NCBI GenBank assembly: GCA_017590115.1
Contig: JAGGNK010013558.1
Location: forward strand, 19,644,823 to 19,708,822
Direction: 5' to 3'
DNA length: 64,000 nucleotides
From: Montifringilla adamsi
Taxonomy: Eukaryota > Chordata > Aves > Passeriformes > Passeridae
The position numbers and the translations under genes are program-made. Below the pieces are notes generated by a model that was given only the letters and a program-made list of their open reading frames with translations, made no database searches and was not told the DNA's origin. Shown piece by piece: positions 52,801-63,044 of the stretch (position 1 is its first letter; each line of letters begins with the position of its first letter).

Positions 52801-55800
52801 GCAGCCTGCTGCCCCGTGAGTCTGCATTTCCCTGTGCTGGGGGGTGCCTGGGCACAGCTGGCTGCGCCCGCCTCTGCCGCGGGGTTACAGCTGCTGTGCT
52901 GTTTCTGCCGTGCCCCCTTCCACCGGGGGAGCTGTGAACCCTTCCTTTGGGCGTTTCCAGGATGCCAAGCTCGTCTCCTGCCTCTGTGTTTGGATCGTCA
53001 CTTCTGTGGATGATGCCACCAGGGCTGAGGCCACCGCCCACACCCAGGCAGAGAGTCCCCAGTGGGACCTGCAGGACCTTGCTGTCATCTGGAAAGTCTT
53101 CTTGAGGAAGCAGAAGAGTAAAACACTTCTGAATGGCTTCCAGCTCTTTTTAAAGGTGAGGGGATGTGGTTTCAGGGGTGTGTTTGATGTGTCTCACCTT
53201 CTGGGCCTGTAAATTCCCCTCTGCCTTCCTTTGTGCCAAGGATAACCTGGCTGGCCACTGAAATTCCCAGTCAAAGTGGAAGTTCTTCCAATTATCACAG
53301 ATTTTTAGATCCTACATCAACCTTGCGTGCAATTTTAATAAATTAAAACTTCATTGTTCTGCTGGTGAGGGAGACAAATTTTACATTTATTGAATGAAAT
53401 AATAGATGATTTTTTTAAAGTGTGATTTATTGAGGTACATTTGGGAATTTATTATCATCTGGTTTTGTGTGTTAAAGGATTCCCCTTTGCTGCACATCCT
53501 GGAGATGTATGAGCTGTGCATGAACTGTAAGAAGTACAACGAAGCTAAAACCAAGCTGGACAAATTTCAGGAAAGCCTCACAAATGTAAGGAAATGGATT
53601 TTCTGTAAGTGCCTTTGCTGGGGTTGGGCAGCTGGGCCAAGAGGAGCAGTGTGGGAAGACACTCTGTCTCTCAGTGCAGCTGCTGTAACAATTCTTTCCT
53701 TTCCATCCCAGTTTCTGGTTCCCTGCTAACTGACATTTTTCCCTGTCATTAATGGTTTTCCTTCCTGGAGGTTGGGCTCAGGCAGCTCAGTTCCCTTCCC
53801 CAGCAGTGTCAGGGCTGTTTGTGTAACAATTAATTCTGCCTGACCCTCGAGCTCTCCCACGTCCCCCTGGCTCTCAGCAGTGTCTGGTGCTCGCCTGCTG
53901 TGCCACGTCCCAGCTCCAGCTCGGGGCTGGCAGCTCCCTGTCCCCTCAGGAGGGACGCAGCAGCTGCACCTCCCATTCCCTGCCAGAGGCTCAGGCCGGG
54001 GAGCCCTGAGCCTTAAGGCCTCGTTTCCCACAGCTGGGGGCTGCAGGGGGAGCAGCCCCCGCGGTGCCGCTGCCGTGGCTGCGCTCGCAGGCGGCCCTGC
54101 TGACCCTGCTGAGCTCTCCCACATCCCCCTGGCTCTCAGCAGTGTCTGGTGCTCGCCTGCTGTGCCACGTCCCAGCTCCAGCTCGGGGCTGGCAGCTCCC
54201 TGTCCCCTCAGGAGGGACGCAGCAGCTGCACCTCCCATTCCCTGCCAGAGGCTCAGGCCGGGGAGCCCTGAGCCTTAAGGCCTCGTTTCCCACAGCTGGG
54301 GGCTGCAGGGGGAGCAGCCCCCGCGGTGCCGCTGCCGTGGCTGCGCTCGCAGGCGCTCTTCCTCCTGGAGCTGATGCTGCAGCAGTGCCACACCGACTAC
54401 GAGCTGGGCAGGCTCCTGCAGCTCCTTGCTGCAGCACAGAGCCTGCTGCTGGATGGTGAGGACAGCATGGATCCCGGCCCTCCGGCAGGGCTGGCTCCTG
54501 AGGGAAGCTCAGCCTCCCCTGGCCTCCGGCCCCGGCTGTGCTGAGCCTTGTTCTCTTTGAGCAGGCCCCCACCTGAAGAGGCTCTGTGCCCTCAGTGAGG
54601 CCCTGAGGGACTCCTCCATCTCCATCAGCCGCTCCATCCTGACCTCCTGCAGCCTGGAGGCGTTCCAGGCGGAGTGCAGCTCCATTCTGGAGCAGCTGCA
54701 GGAGAAGGGAATGTTCAGCCTGGCTCGGGAGGTGGCAGCCCTGGCTGAGCTGCCCGTGGACAGCGTGGTCACACACGAGGTACAGTGCTCTTGGTGACAG
54801 TCACCTCTTCCTGCTGCTGCCAGGACTCAGGATGCAACTTCTCAGCCTTCCTGAAACATTAATTTTTTTGTTAGATGATTTTTTATTTTAAATGCAAGTG
54901 CACCCAACACACAGGCTGTGAGTGCTGAGCTGCAGAGTACAGGACAGCTGTCTTCATTCTCTTCCTGTTTTTATTTGTATGCAATCAGTTTTATTTGGGG
55001 AGAAAAATAGGTGGGTTTGTCCATCAGGGGGTGGAATGAGATGATCTTTAAGGTGCCTTCCAACCCAAACCAGTTCTGTGACTTGTTGCATATTGGGGCA
55101 CTTCCCTAAATCCAGTGTTTCAGTGCTGGCCATCCTGTGCGAGTTGGAGTTTTCTTTCTTGGAAAGATAGTTGTGATAAACCTCTGTGGATTCTACAGGT
55201 TCTGAGAGACCTGCATCATTTAAGAGAGGCTGGGCAGTGGCATCAGAGCCAGACACGAGCTGACTTCTGGAAGAAGTGCAACGACACCTTCAGCAGACAT
55301 TCCATCTGCAGCCGAGCCGCAGCGGGGTTCTTCCTGCGCCAGGCCGACAGCGTGTGGGACTGCTCCGGGCAGGAGAAGACCAGCAGCCTCATGGAGAGGC
55401 AGCTGCTGCTCACCCTGGCCGGGCACTGGCTGGCCAAGGAGCCCGGCGTGGCCGTGCAGGAGCTGCAGGAGGTGGAGAAGCAGATCTGGCTGTGCCGCGT
55501 GGCCGAGCGAGCGCTGCTGGCCGAGGGCTCGGCGCCGTGCGCCGGGGCGCTGTGCTTCGGCAGGCTGGCCCGGCGGCTGTCCTTTGCCAGGCTGCCGGCC
55601 CTGGAGGCGGCCGGGCACGGGCACTGGCACTGGCACGGGCACTGGCAGCATAAATGAATCCTAACCCATCAGGAAGGCTGCAGAACCCTTGCTTAATCTT
55701 TTGCTTAGAAATTTTGTATCTGAGAAATTATTGAGGATATTTGTGTTCTGTTACTTTGTTGGCACCCTGAAAGAAATGTAATATTTTAAAAATCACAGGT

Positions 55801-58800
55801 GCCAAGAGCTCAGTTTTCAAAGTCTGAGGAAGTGTTACAGAATTGCTGCAGGTTTTGGGAGCCTTGCCCAGGTGTAAGGGAGTTGTCTGCCTTTGTGAGA
55901 CAGGAATTGATGTTTTTTTATTCCAGCAGCCAGCCTGGAGGACTGGACCCCTCTGGGGGGTGGGGACGATGCCGTGGTGGCAGCACTGAAGGCCCTGGCA
56001 GAGGGATGTGTCCATGGCAGGGGCTACTGCAGGCAGGTGCTGTGCCTCTACGAGCTCTCCAAGGTAAGCCCAGGGCCTTGGGCCAGCCCTGCTGGGGCTG
56101 GGGAGGGCAGGGGAGGGGGGAGGGTCTCAGCAGGTGCCCTCAAGGAGCTGCAGAGGGTGGAATTCCAGCCCTTTGTGTGGGAAAGGCCAGACGTGAGGTG
56201 CTGAGATGAGCTTGAGCACAGCTGTGCAATTGCAGCTCCAGGTGGTGCAGTCCCATCCTCTCAGCTTGCTCTCCTCAATTTGCTGTTGTTTGCACTTTCT
56301 GGGCCTGAGGCTGCAGCGGTGTCCTTGGTTCTGGGGCTGGAAAAGGATTGTTTTGTCTGACCGAGCTGTGAGGAGAGCTGCTGACACTTCATATGGAGTT
56401 CAGTTACACACAATGCAGTACAGAATCTGGAAAACAGGAAAGCTCAGACTTCAGGCATCACCTGGGGTTAAGGGGAGGTGCTCTGGGTGGGGATGCTCTG
56501 ATGGGTTTGGGTGCTCCCCAGGAACTGAGCTGCTCCTTCGGGGGCTGCCATGGGTCAGGGATGCTCTGATGGGTTTTTGGGTGCTCCCCACAGGAACTGA
56601 GCTGCTCCTTCGGGGAGGTGGCGGCGCGGGAGCCGCGGGAGGTGCTCGGGGCCATCCTGGCGCGGCGGGGCCCGGAGCGCGGCCGCAGGGCCCAGGCCTT
56701 CATCGCCTGCCAGGGGCTGCCCCCTGCCACCGTGGCACCGCTGCTGGCACAGCAGATCACCCAGGAGCTGCTGGCCTCGGCCCAGGGAAAAGGTGGGCAC
56801 GGGCTGTGTGTGCTGGGGATGGTGTGTGCACAGGGAGCAGGAACACAGCTGGGCTGTGCTGGGGTTTGTTCTCTGCACAGGGAAGAGGGGACAGGCCACC
56901 TTTGGTCTCTGTGTGTCCCAGAGCAGCCCCTGCTCTCAGTCCCTGAGGGCTCGGCACAGCCAGGGCAGCGTGGGCAGCTGTGCTCTGTGAGCACTGTCTG
57001 CCTTACCTAAAGTTCTGTACAAATGTTCATTTGTAGTTATTCCTGTGCCCAGTGTGGTGTTGCAGCAGTTAAGGTTGTATTTTTGTGGACATATATTTAA
57101 TATTTTTTTAAAAGGATTTTTAACATTGATCTTTGCTGCCCCACATCATCTGACTTGGGAACATCGTGTGCATTTCCCTGTAAAGCATGACAAAAGGTTC
57201 TCCCTTACCTTTTTTCCTTTGGGAAATGAGAGGCAGCTGGATGGTTGTCAGTAGGATCTTGTTGGGTTGAACTGGCAAAAAAGTATTTTCTGATAGTTAA
57301 ATTTAAGCAATAGCACCCAAAGTGTCTCTAGGATTGTAGTCCCAAGTCCTCAGTCAGTCTGGATGATGTCAGATTGGTTTGTTTGGGGTTTGTTAATTAA
57401 TGATAAAAGATAATAGGAGTTCTGTCCTGCACAGTTAGCAGTGGTGACAGGATTCTCTCTCTGGCCACAGGGCAGAAGCAGGCTTGGAACCCTGCAGTGG
57501 AGAGCCAGGAGCTGCTGCAGCTTGCCAAGCTGTGCCAGGATCACACCTTGGTTGGGATGAAGCTGCTGGATAAAATCTCCTCTGTGCCCCGTGGGGAGCT
57601 GTCGTGCAGTGAGTAAATGGCAAATCCTGCCTGGTGTAACCTGTGTGTAACTAACATTGTTGGCCTGCACTCACAGCTCAAAGGAGCGGCTCTGCTGCTG
57701 ATCTCAAATTTGATATTCAATTAGTAGGGCTGAGGATGTGCACAGTAGATAGGGGTGTTGCTTGAGGGTTTATTTTCCAAACAAAATTCTGATTTTTTTG
57801 CTAAGCAAGAGGTGGGAAATGCAGCCAGGGAGTGACCTGGGCTGTCGTGGTGGTTTGTTACAGAAGGGGCATTGTGACTTTGTTCTCACTCATCACAGTT
57901 AGAAACTGAGTGTTTCAAACCAGTGCAAAACTCGTGCCCTCCCTTTTCCAAGTGCAGGGCTGGCAGGCAGTGCAGTGATGATGTGTCACACATTTGTCAG
58001 CCTTGGCTGGAGGCTCTGTGCTTGTGTGTTTTGTGTTTTCTGGAGAGAGGCAGTCGTTCACTTCCTCAGCCCTTTAACTGAAGTACCAGCACTCCTCTGC
58101 TCCTCAGTTACAGAGCTGCTGATCCTGGCCCACAGCTGCTTCAGCCTGACGTGCCACATGGAGGGGATCACACGAGTGCTGCAGGCAGCTCGGCTGCTCA
58201 CCGAGGAGCACCTGGCTCCCAGGGAGGAGTACGGGCTGGTGGTGGGTGTCCCTGGGCAGGGGCAGTTCTGGGCTGGCAGGGGCTGTTCTGGGCTGTCCTG
58301 GGCAGGGGCTGTTCCTGGGCTGGCAGGGGCAGTTCCTGGGGTGGCAGGGGCAGTTTTGGACTGTCCCAGGGCTGGCAGGGGCAGTTCTGGGCTGTTCCTG
58401 GGCTGGCAGGGGCAGTTCTGGGCTGTTCCTGGGCTGGCAGAGGCTGTTCTGGGCTGGCAGGGGCTCTTCTGGGCTGTCCCTGGGCTGGCAGGGGCTGTTC
58501 TGGGCTGTCCCTGGGCTGGCAGGGGCTGTTCCTGGTCTGTTCCTGGGCTGGCTCTGCCTAACCTGCCCAGGGCTGGCTGTGCCTATCCTGCCTATCCTGC
58601 CCACGGCTGCCTGTGCCTGTCCTGGCTGTGCCTGTCCTGGCTGTGCCTGTCCTGGCTGTGCCTGCCCAGTGGTGATTCAGCTGCTGGGCAAACGTGCTGC
58701 TCTGTGGCACTGGGCATCTTTTAATTGCTGCCTTGAAGGATCTCCCGGATCCTGGGACGTGCCCAGTGGAATGGTGTCAGTGCTGAAAGCTTCACTGCCT

Positions 58801-61800
58801 GTTTTTATGAGCTAAAACGATGCCCTTTCAGCTCACTGGGGGACAGCTGCAGCTTGGGCTGGTTTAGGAGTGCCCCCGTGGCTCCAGAGGTGCCTGGTGT
58901 GCACGGGCTGCCCTGGCAGGGGGTCGTTGCTGTTCCCTGGAGCTCCTGAGGTGCCCCGGTGTCCCCAGGTGCGCCTGCTGACGGGCATTGGCAGGTACAA
59001 TGAGATGACCTACATCTTCGAGCTGCTGCACCAGAAACACTACTTCGAGGTGCTCATGAGGAAGAAGCTGGACCCGGTACGTGGGGGACAAATGTGAATT
59101 GTGTGGCTCAGCAGGAATTTACACCCAGGTTACACAGGGTGAAATTGTCTGGGCATTTTACTTCCTGAGTAAAATTTACTTCCTGAATCGGGAGTCAGGG
59201 CTCATGGAAATAAATTGATGCTGGGGTTTAGAGTTATTTTAGTTGAACCATTTTTTCCTTATTAGTTCAGGACTACAATGAGAGCAGCGTTGAAACTTAA
59301 ACTTGGCATTGTCAGAATTTTCACATCCTGCTTTGCTTTTATTTGCAGTTAAAGTTTCATGGGGGTTTTAAAAATCACAGATACTCACAGCTTTGTTTTA
59401 AGTAAGCCATAAAGAAGTGTCACCCGTTGACATTTGTATGTAAAGAAGCACACGGGTGCTGGATTTTCATCCCCAGCTGAGCGCGGGTGTGGGGCTGCAG
59501 TTGGGTTTCGGGGTGCAGCGGTCACTTTTGGGGACGGGGTGGCCCCGGGCCGTGCTCAGGGTGCCCTCTGTGCCCAGAGCGGGACGCTGAAGGCGGCGCT
59601 GCTGGACTACACCAAGCGCTGCCGGCCCGGCGACAGCGAGAAGCACAACATGATCGCGCTGTGCTTCAGCATGTGCAGGGAGATCGGCCAGAACCACGAG
59701 GCCGCCGCCTCCACCCAGCTCAAACTCATCGACTGCCGGCCCTGGGGTGAGCGGGGAAGGACGGGGAGGGGAGGTCCCGGGGTCCCGGAACTGCCCTGGA
59801 GCTGCCGCTGTCTGCGGGTGCTCCTGCCCCGAGCAGCTCCCCGGGTTTTCCAGAGGGCTCTTCCTGATGTAGCATTCCCGGGGAGCAGGTACAGACACAG
59901 CCAGGCTCCCCGCAGCACACAGGGTGTGACACTGGCCTTGCGGGGGCTCTGAGGTGCTGGGGTTGTCGGTGAGTGGCACCCACGGGGTGAGCTCTGCAGC
60001 GTGGGCAGCCAGCGCTGGGAGAGCAGCGACGCCAGGAGCTGTGCCAAGGGAGTGCTGAGTGGGACTGGCAGTGGTCAGCGCTGGGATCTGCCACAAATGT
60101 GTGCTTGGGGTTTCTTTCCAGCCTCCAATCACTCGACCAGGCTCCAGCAAAGCTTTGGTCCATTAACTGAACAGCAGGGAGTGTGTTCCTTCCTGCTGTT
60201 TTAATACTTAAATTTTGGTTTAGTTTGTTGGTGCTTTAAGAGACAACACCAGGGACAGACTAGGTACTGGGAGGGAGTTTTGTAACTTACTTTGTCACCT
60301 TTATAAATAATTGTTATTCCTTCTTTTTTCCTGCTTCAGAGGAGTCTCTTCAGGATGTTCCAAATTTAAAGAAGCTGCTGCTGAAAGCTGTGACCCTCTT
60401 CATTGATGCAGCAGAAAGTTACTCCAAGGTAAAGTGAAATGGAATGGAATGGAATGATTTGTGGAGCACATGAGGAGTGTGCTGGGCTGGGAGAACACAC
60501 CGAGCTGCCCTGGGGAGGCTGTGCAGGGCCCAGTGCAGAAGGGGTCTGTGTCTCTGCAGCCCAGTGGCACCAGTAGCATGGCTGTGTCTGAGTGTGCCGT
60601 GCTGGCCCCTGCTCAGGCTTTAAGGTGTGTTCCCCACTGTCAGGACAGGGACCATGAGCTTAATGAGCAAGGCTAGAACAATTACAGTATTTAAACCCAA
60701 GCGTAATTACGGTGGAAGTATTTGTGGGAATGAAGCTTTGTTTAACGCCGATGGCACACGGTGACTGTGAAGCAGAGAGCTCTGTCACTGCTCTGTCACC
60801 TCAGAGCTCTCTCAGGGATGTTCCCTGGCTCCCCTGGAAGCTCTCAGCTGCTCTGTTCCAGGACTCGTGTGTGCGGCAGGCGCTGCGCTGCCGCCGCCAG
60901 ACGCGGCTCATCACGCTCCAGCTGCACTTCCTGGGCTCGGGGCAGAGCACCAGGATCATCAACCTGGGCAGGCAGGACCTGCCAGGAGCCATCCTGGCCT
61001 TGCCCAGGTACTACCAGGTGAGCTGGGCTCCCTCGGGCTCCTCCTGTTGGGAATGATTTGGGCACTGCAGTGCCGGGGCACTCAGCTCATCCTCCTGGCC
61101 TCAGAGCCTGTGGCTGTTACCCCGACCTTATGTCCTGTGGGATGGAGGGACAGGACAGAGGGAATGGCTTCCTGAGGGGGTTGGGTGGGATAATGGGAAG
61201 GAATTGTTCCTGGGAGAGTGGGCACGTCCTGGCACAGGGTGCCCAGAGCAGCTGGGGCTGCCCCTGGATCCCTGGTAGTGCCCAAGGCCAGGCTGGACAG
61301 GGCTTGGGGCAGATTGGGATGGTGGAAATTGTCCCTCTTTAGGGGCTGAGGAAGGTTGTTCACAGTGCTTTGTTACCCTGTATTTCACAGCAGCTCTCAA
61401 GAACAGCAGCAAGGGCTGGGTGGAACAGAAGATCCCCAGTACCGAGTTCTCAGTGTGGAATGTTCTGTGCAGAGTTCTGTGTGGAATGCTCTGTGCCATC
61501 CCCCCTCTCCCTGTTCTGTCTCCCTGCAGGCAGCCATCGTGGCCGAGGCCTACGAGTTCCTGCCGGACTGGGCTGAGGTTCTGTTCCAGCAGGTGATCAC
61601 CAGGGGGGACTTTGTGTACCTGGAGGAGTTCCGGCAGCAGCGGCCGCTGCGGCCCAGCCTGTTCGAGGAGGTGGCCAAGAGGTGAGTGAGGTTCTGCAGC
61701 TTTACCTGCACAGGGCCCCTCAGAAGGGCAGCAGGAAAGGGTTAACTGTTCAGCCTGTTATGTGGATTTGAGATACAATTCTGTAATAGTTTGGGTGGGA

Positions 61801-62440
61801 AGGGACCTTAAATCCCCATGGCAGGGACACCTTCCACTGCCCCAGGCTGCTCCCAGCCCTGTCCAGCCTGGCCTTGGGCACTGCCAGGGATCCAGGGGCA
61901 GCCCCAGCTGCTCTGGGCACCTGTGCCAGGGCTGCCCACCCTGCCAGGGAAGGGTTTGTTGGTTGGTTCCAGGCTTGGTTCCTGGCACAGCATGGAAGTC
62001 ACTCTGATCCAGCCTTGTCCTTGAGCTGGGCAAGGAGGGAGCTCAGGGCTGGGCAGAGCAAATCCTTAAAATGAATCAGAGCAAATAAACAACCAGGAGA
62101 TTCGAGTGTAGGTGCTGAGTGCAACCTCTTGTTGAAATGTCATTCTTGCAGGCCCAGAGCAAGAGTCTCAGGGGCCTGGGGAGCTTCTGTGTCTCAGCTC
62201 ATGTGCAATTGTTCCAGGGTCAAACAGCACCCCCCTGCTGATGCTGCCCTGAGGAACCTGAAGCGGTTCCTCACCCACTGCGAGGACATCTACACCTGCT
62301 ACAGGCTGGCCTACGACCACAAGTTCTATGACATGGTGAACTCCCTGCTGAAGGACCCTCAGACTGGCTGCTGCCTCAACGACCTCTTATCCATCCAGCT
62401 GAACTCCAGCCCGGAGCACAGGCTGCAGGGTCACTGCTGA
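36089..62440 (+). CDS. SPG11: SPG11 (spatacsin), 40 exons, exon 30 damaged
   Basis: Large protein that works with spastizin (ZFYVE26) and AP-5 in lysosome reformation and endolysosomal trafficking; human loss causes hereditary spastic paraplegia type 11. I place segments of 40 coding exons, the human number, giving about 2,300 codons against 2,443 in human. The start ATG has A at -3 and G at +4. Exons: 36089-36294, 37372-37556, 37689-37916, 38423-38597, 39156-39293, 39981-40438, 40657-40802, 41515-41647, 41750-41905, 42356-42534, 42672-42848, 43156-43227, 44082-44209, 44779-44951, 45600-45807, 46282-46485, 47164-47270, 47987-48132, 48441-48602, 48953-49019, 49433-49598, 50620-50825, 51347-51455, 51689-51848, 52588-52815, 52961-53155, 53478-53585, 54296-54455, 54565-54779, 55199-55657 (truncated), 55927-56063, 56594-56792, 57471-57608, 58108-58241, 58969-59076, 59578-59746, 60340-60428, 60862-61017, 61530-61681, 62218-62440. 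Confidence 0.95.
36302..36335. repeat. GGCCG pentanucleotide run at SPG11 intron 1 start
   Basis: Five to six ggccg units directly after the exon 1 donor; G-rich on the transcribed RNA. Confidence 0.85.
36380..36535. repeat. Minisatellite in SPG11 intron 1
   Basis: Units built from tgtctgtccgtccggccggg with variable TCTG additions, about seven copies. Confidence 0.88.
36641..36703. repeat. 18-bp tandem repeat in SPG11 intron 1
   Basis: gtggctttaactcgtg repeated about three and a half times with single changes. Confidence 0.8.
36820..36930 (-). mobile_element. CR1 LINE 3' fragment in SPG11 intron 1
   Basis: Reverse orientation: agggaccttaatcccaccca, ggccgtggcagggacactgc, ggtgctcccagccctgtcca, gcctggcccgggctg. 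Confidence 0.75.
39588..39747. repeat. Cluster of long inverted repeats (hairpins) in SPG11 intron 5
   Basis: Hairpin 1: 39588-39641, arms gttctac...ttaattgataac and gttatcaattaa...gtagaac around a 5-base loop. Hairpin 2: agtagaaca (39633-39641) pairs with tgttctact (39696-39704) around an AT-rich core. Hairpin 3: an 18-bp perfect stem, 39706-39723 with 39730-39747, loop ttggca. The GTTCTAC arm is used three times. Confidence 0.9.
41515..44209 (+). CDS. SPG11: SPG11 exons 8-13
   Basis: Landmarks: AGLENRQLDTVDLFLKSKES (exon 8), FSEQLLNLTLTFLTRQLEEI (exon 9), EVIAEAILSNKIPEAQIFFR (exon 11), EENYFSEKEKKIIDFVHQVE (exon 13). Exon 13 uses an AAG acceptor (attaaag). The intron between exons 12 and 13 holds a likely LTR remnant. 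Confidence 0.93.
43350..43770 (+). mobile_element. Probable LTR remnant in SPG11 intron 12
   Basis: AT-rich block with LTR-like composition (gtgaattataacttctgta, gtctcacccttctcgtgaga, ctcagttgccccatctctg) resembling another avian endogenous retrovirus LTR family. Boundaries are approximate; no target duplication was identified and no viral coding sequence is present. Confidence 0.4.
44779..49598 (+). CDS. SPG11: SPG11 exons 14-21
   Basis: Exon 14 (44779-44951) ends in the GC-type donor CAAG|GCAAGT. Exon 15 gives EVLWMHLTAQHDWLS. Exon 16 gives FVPSELEDFELLLQRLSCLG. Exon 18 gives FQASLANAQMLIP and LLEGRTLLALATT. Exon 19 gives KKVDPQLLKMALTPYPKLKA. Exon 20 gives FDPTKLFGWQSTNTLAVS. Exon 21 gives GRPAFAFGTFLGQQL. 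All match human order and phase. Confidence 0.93.
45272..45524 (+). mobile_element. CR1 LINE 3' fragment in SPG11 intron 14
   Basis: Well-preserved end: gggtgcccagagcagctggg, gctgcccctggatccctggc, ggccaggctggacagggctt, then tgggctttaaggtcccagcc. Confidence 0.9.
50620..54779 (+). CDS. SPG11: SPG11 exons 22-29
   Basis: Exon 22: VPSVAAACVCFLELLGRDSL. Exon 24: QWALVMQFCKLHDLELSTSF. Exon 26: VSCLCVWIVTSVDDATRAEA. Exon 27: LLHILEMYELCMNCKKYNEA. Exon 28 (54296-54455) has its acceptor and first 59 bases duplicated 262 bp upstream; the downstream copy continues into LFLLELMLQQCHTDYELGRL and is therefore the real exon. Exon 29: SIISRS-like DSSISISRSILTSCSLEAFQ, then AREVAALAELPVDSVV. Confidence 0.92.
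53830..54354. repeat. 262-bp tandem duplication including the start of SPG11 exon 28
   Basis: Copy 1 about 53830-54092 and copy 2 about 54093-54354, offset 262, nearly identical (one visible change, cccacgtcc to cccacatcc). Each holds the ttcccacag acceptor and the first 59 bases of exon 28. Confidence 0.92.
55015..55085 (+). mobile_element. CR1 LINE 3' tail in SPG11 intron 29
   Basis: gtggaatgagatgatcttta, aggtgccttccaacccaaac, cagttctgtgac. Confidence 0.8.
55199..55657 (+). CDS. SPG11: SPG11 exon 30, 3' truncated
   Basis: Starts normally after ttctacag and encodes RADFWKKCNDTFSRHSICSR, LLLTLAGHWLAKEPG and EVEKQIWLCRVAERALL, matching human. After RRLSFARLPALEAA it turns into low-complexity GHGHWHWHGHWQHK and stops with TGA at 55655-55657. 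No GT donor occurs before the stop. About 110 residues expected between here and exon 31 are absent. Either the assembly lost a GC-rich block at this simple sequence or the gene is truly altered. Confidence 0.75.
   Translation, partial: VLRDLHHLREAGQWHQSQTRADFWKKCNDTFSRHSICSRAAAGFFLRQADSVWDCSGQEKTSSLMERQLLLTLAGHWLAKEPGVAVQELQEVEKQIWLCRVAERALLAEGSAPCAGALCFGRLARRLSFARLPALEAAGHGHWHWHGHWQHK
55927..62440 (+). CDS. SPG11: SPG11 exons 31-40, C-terminal region
   Basis: The most conserved part. Exon 31: GYCRQVLCLYELSK, with a NAGNAG acceptor (start 55927 or 55930). Exon 33: CQDHTLVGMKLLDKISSVPR. Exon 34: TELLILAHSCFSLTCHMEGI. Exon 35: VRLLTGIGRYNEMTYIFELL and HYFEVLMRKKLDP. Exon 36: RCRPGDSEKHNMIALCFSMC. 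Exon 39: AAIVAEAYEFLPDWAEVLFQ. Exon 40: NSLLKDPQTGCCLNDLL, then a tail about 15 residues longer than human before TGA 62438-62440. Open frames and strict conservation here argue against a decayed gene despite the exon 30 defect. Confidence 0.94.
56488..56617. repeat. 72-bp tandem duplication including the start of SPG11 exon 32
   Basis: ggatgctctgatgggttt, gtgctcccca(ca)g, gaactgagctgctccttcgg occurs twice. The second copy carries the real exon start at 56594; the decoy starts at 56522. Confidence 0.9.
58250..58670. repeat. Minisatellite in SPG11 intron 34
   Basis: About twelve units of ctgggctggcaggggcagtt + ctgggctgtcc, then a shorter ctgtgcctgtcctgg repeat at 58608-58665. Confidence 0.9.
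61138..61335 (+). mobile_element. CR1 LINE fragment in SPG11 intron 38
   Basis: ggacaggacagagggaatgg, gggtgcccagagcagctggg, gcccaaggccaggctggaca and the end of the element. Confidence 0.88.
61780..61965 (-). mobile_element. CR1 LINE 3' fragment in SPG11 intron 39
   Basis: Reverse orientation: gtttgggtgggaagggacct, cagggacaccttccactgcc, cagcctggccttgggcactg, cagctgctctgggcacctgt. Confidence 0.9.
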
Positions 62441-62595
62441 TTTACACAGATTTTATCACTGGCCTGCTCACAGGGCTCTGCTGCTCTGTAAAAATTACTC
62501 CAGAAAAATGCAAAAGGTTGTAAGTAGTTAAATGCTGACTGTGTTAACCTAAAATTGTGTTTTGTATAATAAATCCCATTGTTTATAAATTACTC
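62441..62595 (+). other. SPG11: SPG11 3' UTR with poly(A) signal
   Basis: AATAAA at 62568-62573, 128 bases after the stop, in AT-rich DNA. A short 3' UTR ending near 62590 is inferred. Confidence 0.7.
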
Positions 62596-63044
62596 GAGTC
62601 ACCAGCAAACACTGACTGGCCCAGGTGGGGGGTGAAGCAGAGATCCAGCAGCCCTTTAAATGAGGGGCATGGGGGAGGGAGCAGCCCAGGAACTGTACCC
62701 AAAGAGGCTGGAAAGGTTTGCAGAATGTCCAGGCAAAGGGGTGGAATAAGCAGAATCAGTGCACATTTCAGGTACCCAATAGAATAATGTCGTCTTTGAG
62801 TCCAGTCTGATTTCTAAAATCTTGTACAGCCTTAAACAGCCCATTCCTGATTATGCTGTCTTGGAGTAAAAGAAATAATCAAGTGCAAGTGTATTTTTAC
62901 AATTATTAAATACAAATTCCTTTCCAGGCCCAGGCCACGGGCACACTCCCAGCACAGCTCAGCTTTGCATCTCTCCCTCTTCAGGTATTTCTCCTGTCAG
63001 GCCCCAAAAGAACTCTGCTCCAAGGCCAGCCTGGCGAAGTCCTC

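Noticed and set aside
54034..54092. Extra SPG11 exon 28 copy as a coding exon
   Set aside because: It lacks the conserved remainder of the exon and any donor at its end; use would shift the frame.
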